Assembly: GCA_947449315.1 (NCBI GenBank)
Contig: CANFRC010000016.1
Location: 1 to 42,776, forward strand
Source of the DNA: Bacteroidota bacterium
Lineage (GTDB): Bacteria > Bacteroidota > Bacteroidia > 2-12-FULL-35-15
Direction: 5' to 3'
Length of the DNA: 42,776 nucleotides
Shown here: positions 1 through 7,768 of the stretch, in pieces
How positions within the stretch are numbered: position 1 is the first letter of the stretch
Layout of the letters: the number at the start of each line of letters is the position of its first letter
The notes under the pieces: model-generated
The model's input: only the letters and a program-made list of their open reading frames with translations
Told to the model about the DNA's origin: nothing
The model's database searches: none
Program-made: the position numbers and the translations under genes

Positions 1-3000
1 AGTGCCCGTAACCGTGTATGATGTAGTAGTAGCAGGAGTGACAGAAATAGAGTTGGTAATAGCACCCGTGCTCCATGCATACGAAGCAGCACCTGCAGCG
101 GTCAACGTAGCCGAAGCACCCGCACAAATACTTGGCGAAGTAACTGTTGTAATTGGAGGTGGATCAACGGTAACAGTTGCCACAGCAGTACCTGTACACG
201 TGCCGGAAGTTCCAGTAACGGTATACGAAGTAGTTGTAGCAGGTGTAACATCTGCAGTAGTAATTCCTGTAGACGTAGCCCCTGCAGTCCAAGTATAGGT
301 AGAAGCTCCTGCAGCAGTTAAGGTAGCTGTGGCTCCCGCACAAATAGTAACAGAATTAACAGTAGGTACAACAGCAGCACTAAAAGTAACTGTTGCAATC
401 GCAGTAGACGAACAACCTAAAGAAGTCCCTGTAACCGTATACGATGTTGTTGTAGCAGGAGTAACCGTAATCGGATTGGTAAGATCGCCTGTGCTCCAAC
501 TGTAAGATGTAGCACCTGCCGCAGTAAGAGTGGCCGAAGCACCCGCACAAATAGTAGTTGAATTTACGGTTGTAACAGGAATAGGATTGACGGTAACCGT
601 AGACACCTCAGTAGACGTACAACCAAGCGTAGTGCCTGTAACCGTATATGATGTCGTAGTAGCAGGAGTAACACTAATCGGGTTGGTAATAGCACCCGTA
701 CTCCAACTGTAAGATGTTGCACCTGCCGCAGTAAGAGTAGCCGTTTCACCCGCACAAATACTTGGTGAATTCACCGTTGTAATTGGTGATGGATTAACGG
801 TAACCGTAGACACCGCAGTAGACGTACAACCTAGCGTAGTCCCTGTAACCGTATACGAAGTGGTAGTAGCAGGAGTAACCGTAATTGGATTGGTAATAGC
901 ACCCGTACTCCAACTGTAAGATGTAGCACCTGCACCGGTCAAGGTAGCCGAAGCACCCGCACAAATGGTTGGCGAATTCACCGTTGTAATTGGTGATGGA
1001 TTAACGGTAACGGTAGACACCGCAGTAGACGTACAACCAAGTGAATTACCAGTAACGGTATACGATGTCGTAGTAGCAGGAGTAACCGTAATCGGGTTGG
1101 TAATAGCACCCGTACTCCAGGTATACGAAGTAGCACCTGCAGCGGTCAAGGTAGCTGTTCCACCCGCACAAATGGTTGGTGAATTTACGGTTGTAACAGG
1201 AATTGGATTAACCGTAACCGTAGACACCGCAGTAGACGTACAACCTAAAGATGTCCCTGTAACCGTATAAGAAGTCGTAGTAGCAGGAGTAACCGTAATC
1301 GGGTTGGTAATCGCACCTGTACTCCAACTGTAAGATGTAGCACCTGCACCGGTCAAGGTAGCTGTTCCACCCGCACAAATGGTTGGCGAATTCACCGTTG
1401 TAATTGGTGATGGATTAACGGTAACCGTTGCAACCGCAGTAGACGTACAACCAAGCGAAGTCCCTGTAACCGTATACGAAGTGGTTGTAGCAGGAGTAAC
1501 CGTAATTGGATTGGTAATAGCACCCGTACTCCAACTGTAAGATGTAGCACCTGCACCAGTCAAGGTAGCCGAAGCACCCGCACAAATGGTTGGCGAATTC
1601 ACCGTAGTAATTGGTGATGGATTAACAGTAACGGTTGTTGCTGCAGTACATGTTGTTGCACCGGAAGTAACGGTTACTGTATACGTTCCGCTCATTGCAG
1701 TTGTTGCAGCTGGTCGGGTTGGGTTTTGTAAGTTGGAAGTAAAACCTCCCGGGCCCGCCCAGCTGTATGTTCCGCCTCCGGTTGCATTTAATTGAATGGT
1801 CGCTCCTGCACAATAAGGTCCTGTGTTGGTTGCTGTTGCTGTACATGAGGTGCAGGGAGCAGGTGAAGTGTATGGAATGGTGAGCGAACAGGTAGGGTCT
1901 GCCGAGAATGTAGCGGTGATTGTACAGGCTCCTCCTGTGGGGGTTAAGCCGGGGAGTGTATACGTAATAGGACTCGTCCAAGGAAGTGGAATTGTTGTAC
2001 TTCCACCACAGCTACTTGTTACGGTAAGTGTTCCTGATGTTGGAGGGTAGGATAAAGTTATTTGTCCTGTTACTGAATACGTATTTGTGGCAGGTGCACA
2101 AGCGGATGGAACACCTGTTAATCCCGTCATATTACAAAGAATGGCACAATTGGTTGATCCCGTACTTCCTGCACCAGTGGTAGCAGAAATGGTTCCTGGT
2201 GCATTCGCATAGTTGGTAACCATTAAAATATAAAAATCGCCGACAGCTGCTGAAGCGATGGTGCATGTTTCTGATGCCGAACTCGAGTAACTGCAATCTA
2301 CAGCGGCGCCAGTAAGTCCAGAAGCGCAACCTGCTGCAGGGGAGCTGAAGGGCCCCCAACAAATAAAATCAACATCCTGACCTGATCCTGAAGCGCTTGT
2401 TTGTGAGATATCAATATTAATAGTACCCGGTGTAGCTATTTCTAAGTAGAAGAAAGCTGGATTTGGTTCAGAACCTAAACAGCCATAATTTGGACCGACA
2501 GGAGCTGTGGCTCCTGTAGTAGCAGGGTATGTAACCCCCGTTGCTGTACAAAAAGGATTGGCTGTTGCGCATGTATTTGGTACTGGCGGTGGTGGTGGCG
2601 GTGGCGTGGTGCTACAGCTGATATTAGCTGCCCAACCAGCGTAAGTAACCGATCCGTCAGAAGTAAAAGAAAAAGTAATACAACCTCCTAATGTCGAAGT
2701 TACTGTTCCTGGACTTCCACTTCCGGTATAACTCCCTATTAAGGGTGACCCTGTTGAGGATCCGTTATATATATTTAAATGCTCATAAGTATTTTCTGTG
2801 GTAAAAGAAGTAAACGTAAAAGTGATATACTGTCCAGCAGGAGCACAGAAGGTCTCTGTAAGATTTTGATTGTTTAAATAATTCCCAGATGGCCCTCCAC
2901 TATCATAAAATATTCCTCCGCAGGCACCGCTGATTGTTCCGCCGTTTACCATATTGTAGCCTGTTTGGGCCGACAAAGAGCAGCTAATAAATAGAGTTGC

Positions 3001-3033
3001 TGAAATAAGAAAAGCGTGGAGTAGTTTTTTCAT
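1..3033 (-). CDS. Large secreted repeat adhesin, CUB-like domain plus Ig-like repeats (3' end outside window)
   Basis: The minus-strand frame is open from ATG 3033-3031 to the window edge (1011 codons, edge in frame), so the C-terminus is missing. It begins with a signal peptide (MKKLLHAFLISATLFISCSLSAQ region, about residues 1-23). A CUB-like domain follows (about 28-130, with Cys pairs and an LNIYNGSS-type strand), then a seven-proline linker. A Cys-rich module at about 140-260 is nearly identical to the N-terminus of the adhesin at 3469-5664. After one divergent repeat and a PKD/Ig-like segment come eight 69-72-residue Ig-like repeats typical of Bacteroidota surface proteins. I infer a T9SS-exported cell-surface adhesin, probably with a CHU_C-type sorting domain beyond the edge, which cannot be seen. 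It lies 24 bp downstream of the small secreted protein on the same strand, so co-transcription is likely. Confidence 0.88.
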   Translation of the reverse strand, partial: MKKLLHAFLISATLFISCSLSAQTGYNMVNGGTISGACGGIFYDSGGPSGNYLNNQNLTETFCAPAGQYITFTFTSFTTENTYEHLNIYNGSSTGSPLIGSYTGSGSPGTVTSTLGGCITFSFTSDGSVTYAGWAANISCSTTPPPPPPPVPNTCATANPFCTATGVTYPATTGATAPVGPNYGCLGSEPNPAFFYLEIATPGTINIDISQTSASGSGQDVDFICWGPFSSPAAGCASGLTGAAVDCSYSSSASETCTIASAAVGDFYILMVTNYANAPGTISATTGAGSTGSTNCAILCNMTGLTGVPSACAPATNTYSVTGQITLSYPPTSGTLTVTSSCGGSTTIPLPWTSPITYTLPGLTPTGGACTITATFSADPTCSLTIPYTSPAPCTSCTATATNTGPYCAGATIQLNATGGGTYSWAGPGGFTSNLQNPTRPAATTAMSGTYTVTVTSGATTCTAATTVTVNPSPITTVNSPTICAGASATLTGAGATSYSWSTGAITNPITVTPATTTSYTVTGTSLGCTSTAVATVTVNPSPITTVNSPTICAGGTATLTGAGATSYSWSTGAITNPITVTPATTTSYTVTGTSLGCTSTAVSTVTVNPIPVTTVNSPTICAGGTATLTAAGATSYTWSTGAITNPITVTPATTTSYTVTGNSLGCTSTAVSTVTVNPSPITTVNSPTICAGASATLTGAGATSYSWSTGAITNPITVTPATTTSYTVTGTTLGCTSTAVSTVTVNPSPITTVNSPSICAGETATLTAAGATSYSWSTGAITNPISVTPATTTSYTVTGTTLGCTSTEVSTVTVNPIPVTTVNSTTICAGASATLTAAGATSYSWSTGDLTNPITVTPATTTSYTVTGTSLGCSSTAIATVTFSAAVVPTVNSVTICAGATATLTAAGASTYTWTAGATSTGITTADVTPATTTSYTVTGTSGTCTGTAVATVTVDPPPITTVTSPSICAGASATLTAAGAASYAWSTGAITNSISVTPATTTSYTVTGT
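2..1666 (-). repeat. Tandem 207-bp in-frame repeats (8 units in window)
   Basis: Equivalent phase points (the gt.cct.. site encoding TGT-type residues) fall at 2, 209, 425, 632, 839, 1046, 1253 and 1460. This gives seven units of exactly 207 bp (69 codons) and one of 216 bp (209-424). The units are very similar at nucleotide level and encode the Ig-like motif around SPTICAG, SYSWSTGA and TTTSYTVTG. The array probably continues past the left edge. It is coding sequence, not an intergenic repeat. Confidence 0.92.
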
Positions 3034-3056
3034 ATTTTAAAAATGTTAGTAGTTGT

Positions 3057-3464
3057 TCAATGGCTTAGTTCGTTTATTTTTACTTTTCCCTGACTCGGAT
3101 AAAAATAAAATTCAATTTCTTTTTTTGGCGTATCATCCATTAATGTAAATGGACTGATTGGTTTTTGATACATCTCTAATAGCTCCTTTGCGGAATACAA
3201 TTCTATTGTGACATCCGTATTTGTGAATTTTATAAGGCGTCTTTTAGTATAGAACCTGTAAGAATCGAAATCAAACTCTTTCAGCGCATTTTCGTATTTT
3301 GGATTGTCAGCAACATTTCCAGGGTTGTGAATCACAAAATGAGGCTTTGCTGTTTGCGCATGACCACTTCTTGAAAAAGAAATAATTAAAACAATAGTTA
3401 AAATTGCTTTAGGAAAGTGTTTTAAAAAAATACGTGACATAGGATCTATATTTTTAGCATTCAT
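3057..3464 (-). CDS. Small secreted protein of unknown function
   Basis: This encodes 135 residues from ATG 3464. An upstream in-frame extension to 3575 would overlap the preceding gene, and starting at 3464 leaves only 4 bp after that gene's TAA (3469-3471). A second possible start is ATG 3440 (MSRIF). The N-terminus has a basic stretch and a hydrophobic segment ending in GHAQ, a plausible signal peptide. The mature part is about 100 residues, rich in Lys, Tyr and Phe, with no motif I recognise. It lies between two adhesin genes that share a module, so it may be expressed with them or assist them; that is inference from position only. Confidence 0.7.
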   Translation of the reverse strand: MNAKNIDPMSRIFLKHFPKAILTIVLIISFSRSGHAQTAKPHFVIHNPGNVADNPKYENALKEFDFDSYRFYTKRRLIKFTNTDVTIELYSAKELLEMYQKPISPFTLMDDTPKKEIEFYFYPSQGKVKINELSH

Positions 3465-3468
3465 TTTT

Positions 3469-5664
3469 TTATCTGACAAGTGAAACGTTCCCTTTTTTTG
3501 TAACACCAGTTTTGCCTTTAGGTAAACTTGGTGAGGCGCCTTCAATTTCATAGGTAGCTTTGATGAAATAAACAAAAACAGCAGGGTCTAATATTTTTCC
3601 ATTTACAATTCCGTCCCAACAGAAAGAGGGGTCGGTCGACTCAAATACTTTTGTGCCCCAACGATCAAAAATAAAAATCTCGAAATGCGAAATGCAATCA
3701 TCCCATCCATCTAAACAGAATTTGTCGTTAATGCCATCACCATTTGGTGAAAAAGCGTTTGGAGTTTCCATTGTTCTGTTACTTGGACAAGGTAAAACCA
3801 CATTCACAGTTAAACAGGTGCTGTCAATACATCCGTTCGAATTGGTAGCAGTGACACAATATACAGTTGTTTGTGTTGGATTTGCTGTTGTTGTATCGCA
3901 CGTAGCACACCCGAGGTCTGCAGCAGGAGTCCAGCTATAGGTTGTACCTCCATTTGCATAAATTGAAGCAGGGTTACCAATAAACATTGAAACGTCTCCG
4001 CATGTAACTATGGTAGGGTTAGGATTAATAACGAAAGTTGTTGAAGAACTAGCGATACAAGCAGGTGCTGTTGTAGTGATTGTTACCACATAATTGCCTG
4101 CCATGGCTGGTGTAATGTTCGTTATAGTTGGGTTTTGAAGCGTAGAGGAGAATCCTGCAGGACCTGTCCAGCTATATGTTGCTCCTGCAAGTGCAGTAGC
4201 TGTTAAGTTTAATGTTTGTCCTGCACACAATGGACCGTTGTTTCCAGCAGTTACCGGACATGTTGAACAAGAAGGAGGCGCTGTATAAGCTTGTGTTGCA
4301 GTACAAGTCGGATTCGCAGAAAAAACAGCTGTAATCGAACACGATGCACCGTTTGAGGTTAGTCCAGATAATGAATATGCTAAAGGACTAGCAAAAGGAG
4401 CATTAAATGTTTGTGTTGTTCCACCGCATGAGTTGGTTACAATTAATGTTCCGGTTGATGGCGCATTCACAAATGTAATGCTACCAGTAACTGTATAATT
4501 ATTGGTAGCTGGGTCGCAAGCAGATGGAGTAGCTGTTAGTGCAGAAATAGCACATAATACAGGACAAGGAGCAGGAGCGCTGTATGTCTGAGTAAACGTA
4601 CAAGCAGGGGCAGCAGAAAAAACGGCTGTTATACTGCAAGTTGCACTATTAGCTGTTAATCCAGTAAAGGAATATGCCGCAGGGCTGGTGAAGGGTGCAT
4701 TTAAAACCACAGGTGTTCCTCCGCAGGAATTCGTGATCGTTAAGGTGCCTGTTGTTGGCGCATTAATAAATGTGACACTGCCGGAAACATCGTATTGTTG
4801 AGTGGCACTGTTACAAGCTGTAGGAGTCGCTGTTATGCCTGAAATGTTACAGAGTACAGAACAGCTTGGAGCAGCAGTGAATGTTTGTGTGAAGGTACAA
4901 AGCGGGTCAGCTGAAAAGACGGCTGTTACGGTACATCCTAAGCCATTGGCGGGCAATCCTGCAAGCGAATAGGCAGTTGAGGTGGCAGCAAAAGGCGCAT
5001 TAAATACCTGGGTGACTCCACTACAGCTATTCGTGACGGTTAAGGTGCCAGTGGAAGGGGGTGTGGTGTAATTGATCACCCCCGAAAGTGTATAGGTATT
5101 GGTGGCGGGGTTGCAAGCACCAACTACTGTTGTGATGCCTGTCATATTACATAATATTGTACAATTGGTAGTTGCTGTGCTCGAAGCGTTGGAAGCAAAA
5201 GTGATATCAGCCGGAACATTGGAGAAGTTGGTAAGCATTAAGATATAAATATCACCGACAGCTGCTGAAGGGATGGTACACGTTTCACTTGCCGATGCAG
5301 AGTAACTGCAATCTACTGCAGAGCCAGTAAGTCCTGAAGCGCACCCTGCTGCTGGGGAGGTGAAGGGACCCCAACAAATAAAATCAACATCATGTGCTGA
5401 TCCCGCAGCATCTGCTTGTGAAATATCAATAACAAGCGTCCCCGGTGTGGCTATTTGAACGTAGTAGAAAGCCGGATTGGGTTCAGAACCCAAACAGCCA
5501 TAATTTGGACCGACAGGTGCTGTGGTGGATGTGGATGAGGGGAATGTATAAGTGGTTCCTGTACAAAAAGGGTCTGCTGTATTGCAGTCTGATCCTTGTG
5601 CAGAAACATTTTTAGAAATTACGAGTGTTAAAATAAAAAGTACAAAAGACAGTATTTTTTTCAT
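3469..5664 (-). CDS. T9SS-exported repeat adhesin with gliding-motility-type C-terminal domain
   Basis: The 731-residue protein is read from ATG 5664. An extension to 5685 needs a TTG start and would put seven polar residues before the signal peptide. The signal peptide (MKKILSFVLFILTLVISKNVSA, 1-22) is followed by a Cys-rich module (about 24-165) shared with the adjacent adhesin. Next come three roughly 83-residue repeats with SGTLTVTNSC-like strands (about 170-440), two PKD/Ig-like domains, and a C-terminal domain (about 625-731). That domain has the PNAFSPNGDGINDKF and IFDRWG motifs of the CHU_C / gliding motility-associated family, the T9SS type B signal. I infer export by T9SS to the cell surface and an adhesive role. 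The next gene starts 4 bp after its stop, suggesting an operon. Confidence 0.9.
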   Translation of the reverse strand: MKKILSFVLFILTLVISKNVSAQGSDCNTADPFCTGTTYTFPSSTSTTAPVGPNYGCLGSEPNPAFYYVQIATPGTLVIDISQADAAGSAHDVDFICWGPFTSPAAGCASGLTGSAVDCSYSASASETCTIPSAAVGDIYILMLTNFSNVPADITFASNASSTATTNCTILCNMTGITTVVGACNPATNTYTLSGVINYTTPPSTGTLTVTNSCSGVTQVFNAPFAATSTAYSLAGLPANGLGCTVTAVFSADPLCTFTQTFTAAPSCSVLCNISGITATPTACNSATQQYDVSGSVTFINAPTTGTLTITNSCGGTPVVLNAPFTSPAAYSFTGLTANSATCSITAVFSAAPACTFTQTYSAPAPCPVLCAISALTATPSACDPATNNYTVTGSITFVNAPSTGTLIVTNSCGGTTQTFNAPFASPLAYSLSGLTSNGASCSITAVFSANPTCTATQAYTAPPSCSTCPVTAGNNGPLCAGQTLNLTATALAGATYSWTGPAGFSSTLQNPTITNITPAMAGNYVVTITTTAPACIASSSTTFVINPNPTIVTCGDVSMFIGNPASIYANGGTTYSWTPAADLGCATCDTTTANPTQTTVYCVTATNSNGCIDSTCLTVNVVLPCPSNRTMETPNAFSPNGDGINDKFCLDGWDDCISHFEIFIFDRWGTKVFESTDPSFCWDGIVNGKILDPAVFVYFIKATYEIEGASPSLPKGKTGVTKKGNVSLVR

Positions 5665-5703
5665 AGACTTAGAGTTATTGTGCAATTGGTTTATGTTTTA
5701 ATA

Positions 5704-5723
5704 CATCAGCCTGTAGGCTGATG
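5704..5723. repeat. Perfect inverted repeat in a divergent intergenic region
   Basis: CATCAGCCT (5704-5712) and AGGCTGATG (5715-5723) are perfect 9-bp arms around a 2-nt centre. They lie between the divergent starts of the adhesin (5664, minus) and mdh (5874, plus), 40 bp from the adhesin start. No T-run follows, so it is more likely an operator or small palindromic repeat than a terminator. Confidence 0.5.
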
Positions 5724-5873
5724 CAAATTCAGCTTCAAAGGTTGCATTTGATTCCTAAAATAAGGAAAATTGTTAGTTAATCGGCTTTCTGTTTAAAACT
5801 TAATGGCTAATTATCTATTTCTTTTATAATTTAGCGCTCGAAAAATAAAATAACCCCTTAAAATAACACTAAA

Positions 5874-6809
5874 ATGAAAGTAACAGTAGTAGGAGCAGGA
5901 AATGTTGGAGCATCTGCAGCAGATGTATTGGCATTCCGTAAAATAGCTTCAGAAGTGGTATTGCTTGATATCAGAGAAAATTTTGCGGAAGGAAAAGCGT
6001 TGGATATGATGCAGACAGCAACATTGAACGGTTTCGAAACGCGTATCAGTGGAAGCACAAATGATTATTCGAAGACTGCCAACAGCGATGTGGTAGTTAT
6101 TACGAGTGGTGTGCCACGTAAACCCGGTATGACAAGAGAAGAATTGATTGGCATTAATGCAGGTATCGTGAAAGGTGTTACTGAAAATCTTATCAAATTT
6201 TCTCCTAATGCTGTCGTTATTATTGTTTCTAACCCTATGGATACAATGACATACTTAGCTTTAAAAGAAAGCAAACTACCGAAAAATAGAATTATCGGAA
6301 TGGGTGGTATTTTAGATAGCGCACGTTTCAAATGTTATATGTCATTGGCGCTGGAGTCTTCTCCAAACGATATTGAAGGAATGGTAATTGGTGGACATGG
6401 TGATACGACTATGATTCCTCTTACGCGCTTAGCTTCATACAAAGGGGTTCCTGTTGCTCAATTATTGGATGCTGATAGATTGAAAAAAGTGGCTGCTGAT
6501 ACAATGGTTGGTGGTGCTACATTAACAGGTATGCTTGGAACTTCGGCTTGGTATGCTCCAGGTGCTGCAATTGCTTCTTTGGTTGATAGTATTTTAAATG
6601 ATCAGAAAAAATTATTCTCTTGCTGCGTTGCATTAGATGGAGAATACGGTCAGAAAGACATCTGTCTTGGTGTTCCTGTTATCATAGGTAAAAACGGTTG
6701 GGAAAAAATTGTTGATGTGAAATTGAATGATGAAGAAAAAGCTGCATTTGCAAAAAGTGCGGATGCTGTTAGAGCAATGAATACTATTTTGAGCACAATC
6801 ACTGCGTAA
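5874..6809 (+). CDS. mdh: Malate dehydrogenase
   Basis: This NAD-dependent malate dehydrogenase of the LDH-like type interconverts malate and oxaloacetate in the TCA cycle in the cytoplasm. The 311 residues match the family length. Visible signatures are the GAGNVG Rossmann loop (7-12), Asp32 at the end of beta-2 (prefers NAD), the substrate arginines Arg82 and Arg88 in PRKPGMTR, Asn120 in SNPMD, Arg151 in DSARFK and the catalytic His175 in GGHGDT. The start follows an A-rich leader without a Shine-Dalgarno sequence, as is common in this phylum. It is transcribed alone, with a strong terminator directly after it. Confidence 0.97.
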   Translation: MKVTVVGAGNVGASAADVLAFRKIASEVVLLDIRENFAEGKALDMMQTATLNGFETRISGSTNDYSKTANSDVVVITSGVPRKPGMTREELIGINAGIVKGVTENLIKFSPNAVVIIVSNPMDTMTYLALKESKLPKNRIIGMGGILDSARFKCYMSLALESSPNDIEGMVIGGHGDTTMIPLTRLASYKGVPVAQLLDADRLKKVAADTMVGGATLTGMLGTSAWYAPGAAIASLVDSILNDQKKLFSCCVALDGEYGQKDICLGVPVIIGKNGWEKIVDVKLNDEEKAAFAKSADAVRAMNTILSTITA

Positions 6810-6825
6810 AAAAAATAATCTTTTG

Positions 6826-6860
6826 AAAAGGCGTTCTCCAAAAGGAACGCCTTTTTTTTT
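6826..6860 (+). terminator. Rho-independent terminator of mdh
   Basis: AAAAGGCGTTC (6826-6836) pairs perfectly with GAACGCCTTTT (6845-6855) around an 8-nt loop. It is followed by a T-run to 6860 and begins 17 bp after the mdh stop. Confidence 0.92.
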
Positions 6861-6930
6861 GAAATAATTTATTTCTGTAAACGGTAATAAATTGGTTTAT
6901 CCATTTTTGTTTTAATATAATTTTAGAAAT

Positions 6931-7371
6931 ATGATCACACGAATTCCTTTACAAATTTTAGACATTGGTGGTGAAGGATATCATCTGATGATAAAAATGC
7001 TGATCAATGGGAAAGTCGCTCAGGTAATTGTTGATACGGGAGCATCTAAAACAGTTTTCGATAAAACAGCGATTGAAAAATTTGTAAAACATAAAAAATT
7101 TGACAAGCACGAACATCTATCCAGTGGTTTGGGAACAAATACAATGACCAGCCAAACAACAAATCTGAAAAAGATAAAAATAGGTGATGTGGTCATTGAA
7201 AATTACACCACAGTATTGTTGGATCTTTCGCATGTAAATAATTCGTATACACAGATCGGATTAAATCCAGTTCATGGTGTTTTAGGAAGTGATATACTTT
7301 TAAAGTATGGCGCTATTATCGATTACGAAAAGAAAATATTGAAATTGAAATACAAGAAGATCAAGAAATAA
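6931..7371 (+). CDS. Retropepsin-like aspartic protease
   Basis: The 146-residue protein has a single catalytic motif, VDTGAS, with Asp35, flanked by hydrophobic strands. The later GVLGSDIL segment matches the second conserved hydrophobic-Gly element of clan AA retropepsin-like domains. One motif per chain implies an active homodimer, as in other single-domain retropepsins. There is no signal peptide or membrane segment, so it is probably cytoplasmic. The substrate is unknown. Its 3' end overlaps the convergent DCC-family gene by 11 bp, with no room for a separate terminator. Confidence 0.85.
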   Translation: MITRIPLQILDIGGEGYHLMIKMLINGKVAQVIVDTGASKTVFDKTAIEKFVKHKKFDKHEHLSSGLGTNTMTSQTTNLKKIKIGDVVIENYTTVLLDLSHVNNSYTQIGLNPVHGVLGSDILLKYGAIIDYEKKILKLKYKKIKK

Positions 7372-7768
7372 ATTTCCCTTTTATTTCTGCTGAAGGAATC
7401 ATACAAATCTCTTTTTTTCCAAACCATTTATAACGATTTTTCGCAACAAGATTGTATACGCTATTCCGAAAAAACGGCGGCGTGATAAGAAATGCGTAAA
7501 GCAATGGATATAGTTTGTTGAGGTGTTTTGTCACTCTTAATGCGGCTGTTGATTTTAGGTATGCTTTATTGTTTTCTATTAAAATAAAACTATCTGTCAT
7601 AGAAGAGTCGATGTTAAATTTTTCCAATAATTTTTTTGCGGTTTCTGATTGTAAGGGTGCAAATAAAAAATGATTTTTTTTATCATGTTTGATAACGAAA
7701 TTTACTGAAGAGTTGCAGAAATTGCATACTCCATCAAAAAGAATAATGGATTTTTCGTTATCAGACAT
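7361..7768 (-). CDS. DCC-family (DUF393) thiol-disulfide oxidoreductase-like protein
   Basis: The 135 residues carry the defining motif DGVCNFC near the N-terminus (Asp12, Cys15, Cys18), giving DxxCxxC, followed by the family pattern of hydrophobic segments (FAPLQS, AALRV, YNLVAKNRYKWFG). The family is predicted to be thioredoxin-like, but its substrates are not established. The ATG (7768-7766) shares one base with the TGA (7770-7768) of the upstream lipoprotein gene, a TGATG junction that suggests translational coupling. The role is therefore probably linked to that envelope protein. Confidence 0.9.
   Translation of the reverse strand: MSDNEKSIILFDGVCNFCNSSVNFVIKHDKKNHFLFAPLQSETAKKLLEKFNIDSSMTDSFILIENNKAYLKSTAALRVTKHLNKLYPLLYAFLITPPFFRNSVYNLVAKNRYKWFGKKEICMIPSAEIKGKFIS

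Noticed and set aside
1-1666. Regular repeats that could suggest a CRISPR array or satellite
   Set aside because: Units are 207 bp, coding and in frame, with no unique spacers.
2-2050. Several plus-strand open frames over the repeat array, rich in Val and Ala
   Set aside because: They are low-complexity mirror frames of the minus-strand adhesin, whose frame is continuous from 3033 to the edge and shows a signal peptide and known repeat motifs.
3057-3575. 172-residue version of the small secreted protein
   Set aside because: It would overlap the adhesin's C-terminal domain by over 100 bp, and the signal peptide follows the internal ATG at 3464.
3469-5685. Longer adhesin start at TTG 5685
   Set aside because: It would place seven polar residues before a textbook signal peptide that begins at ATG 5664.
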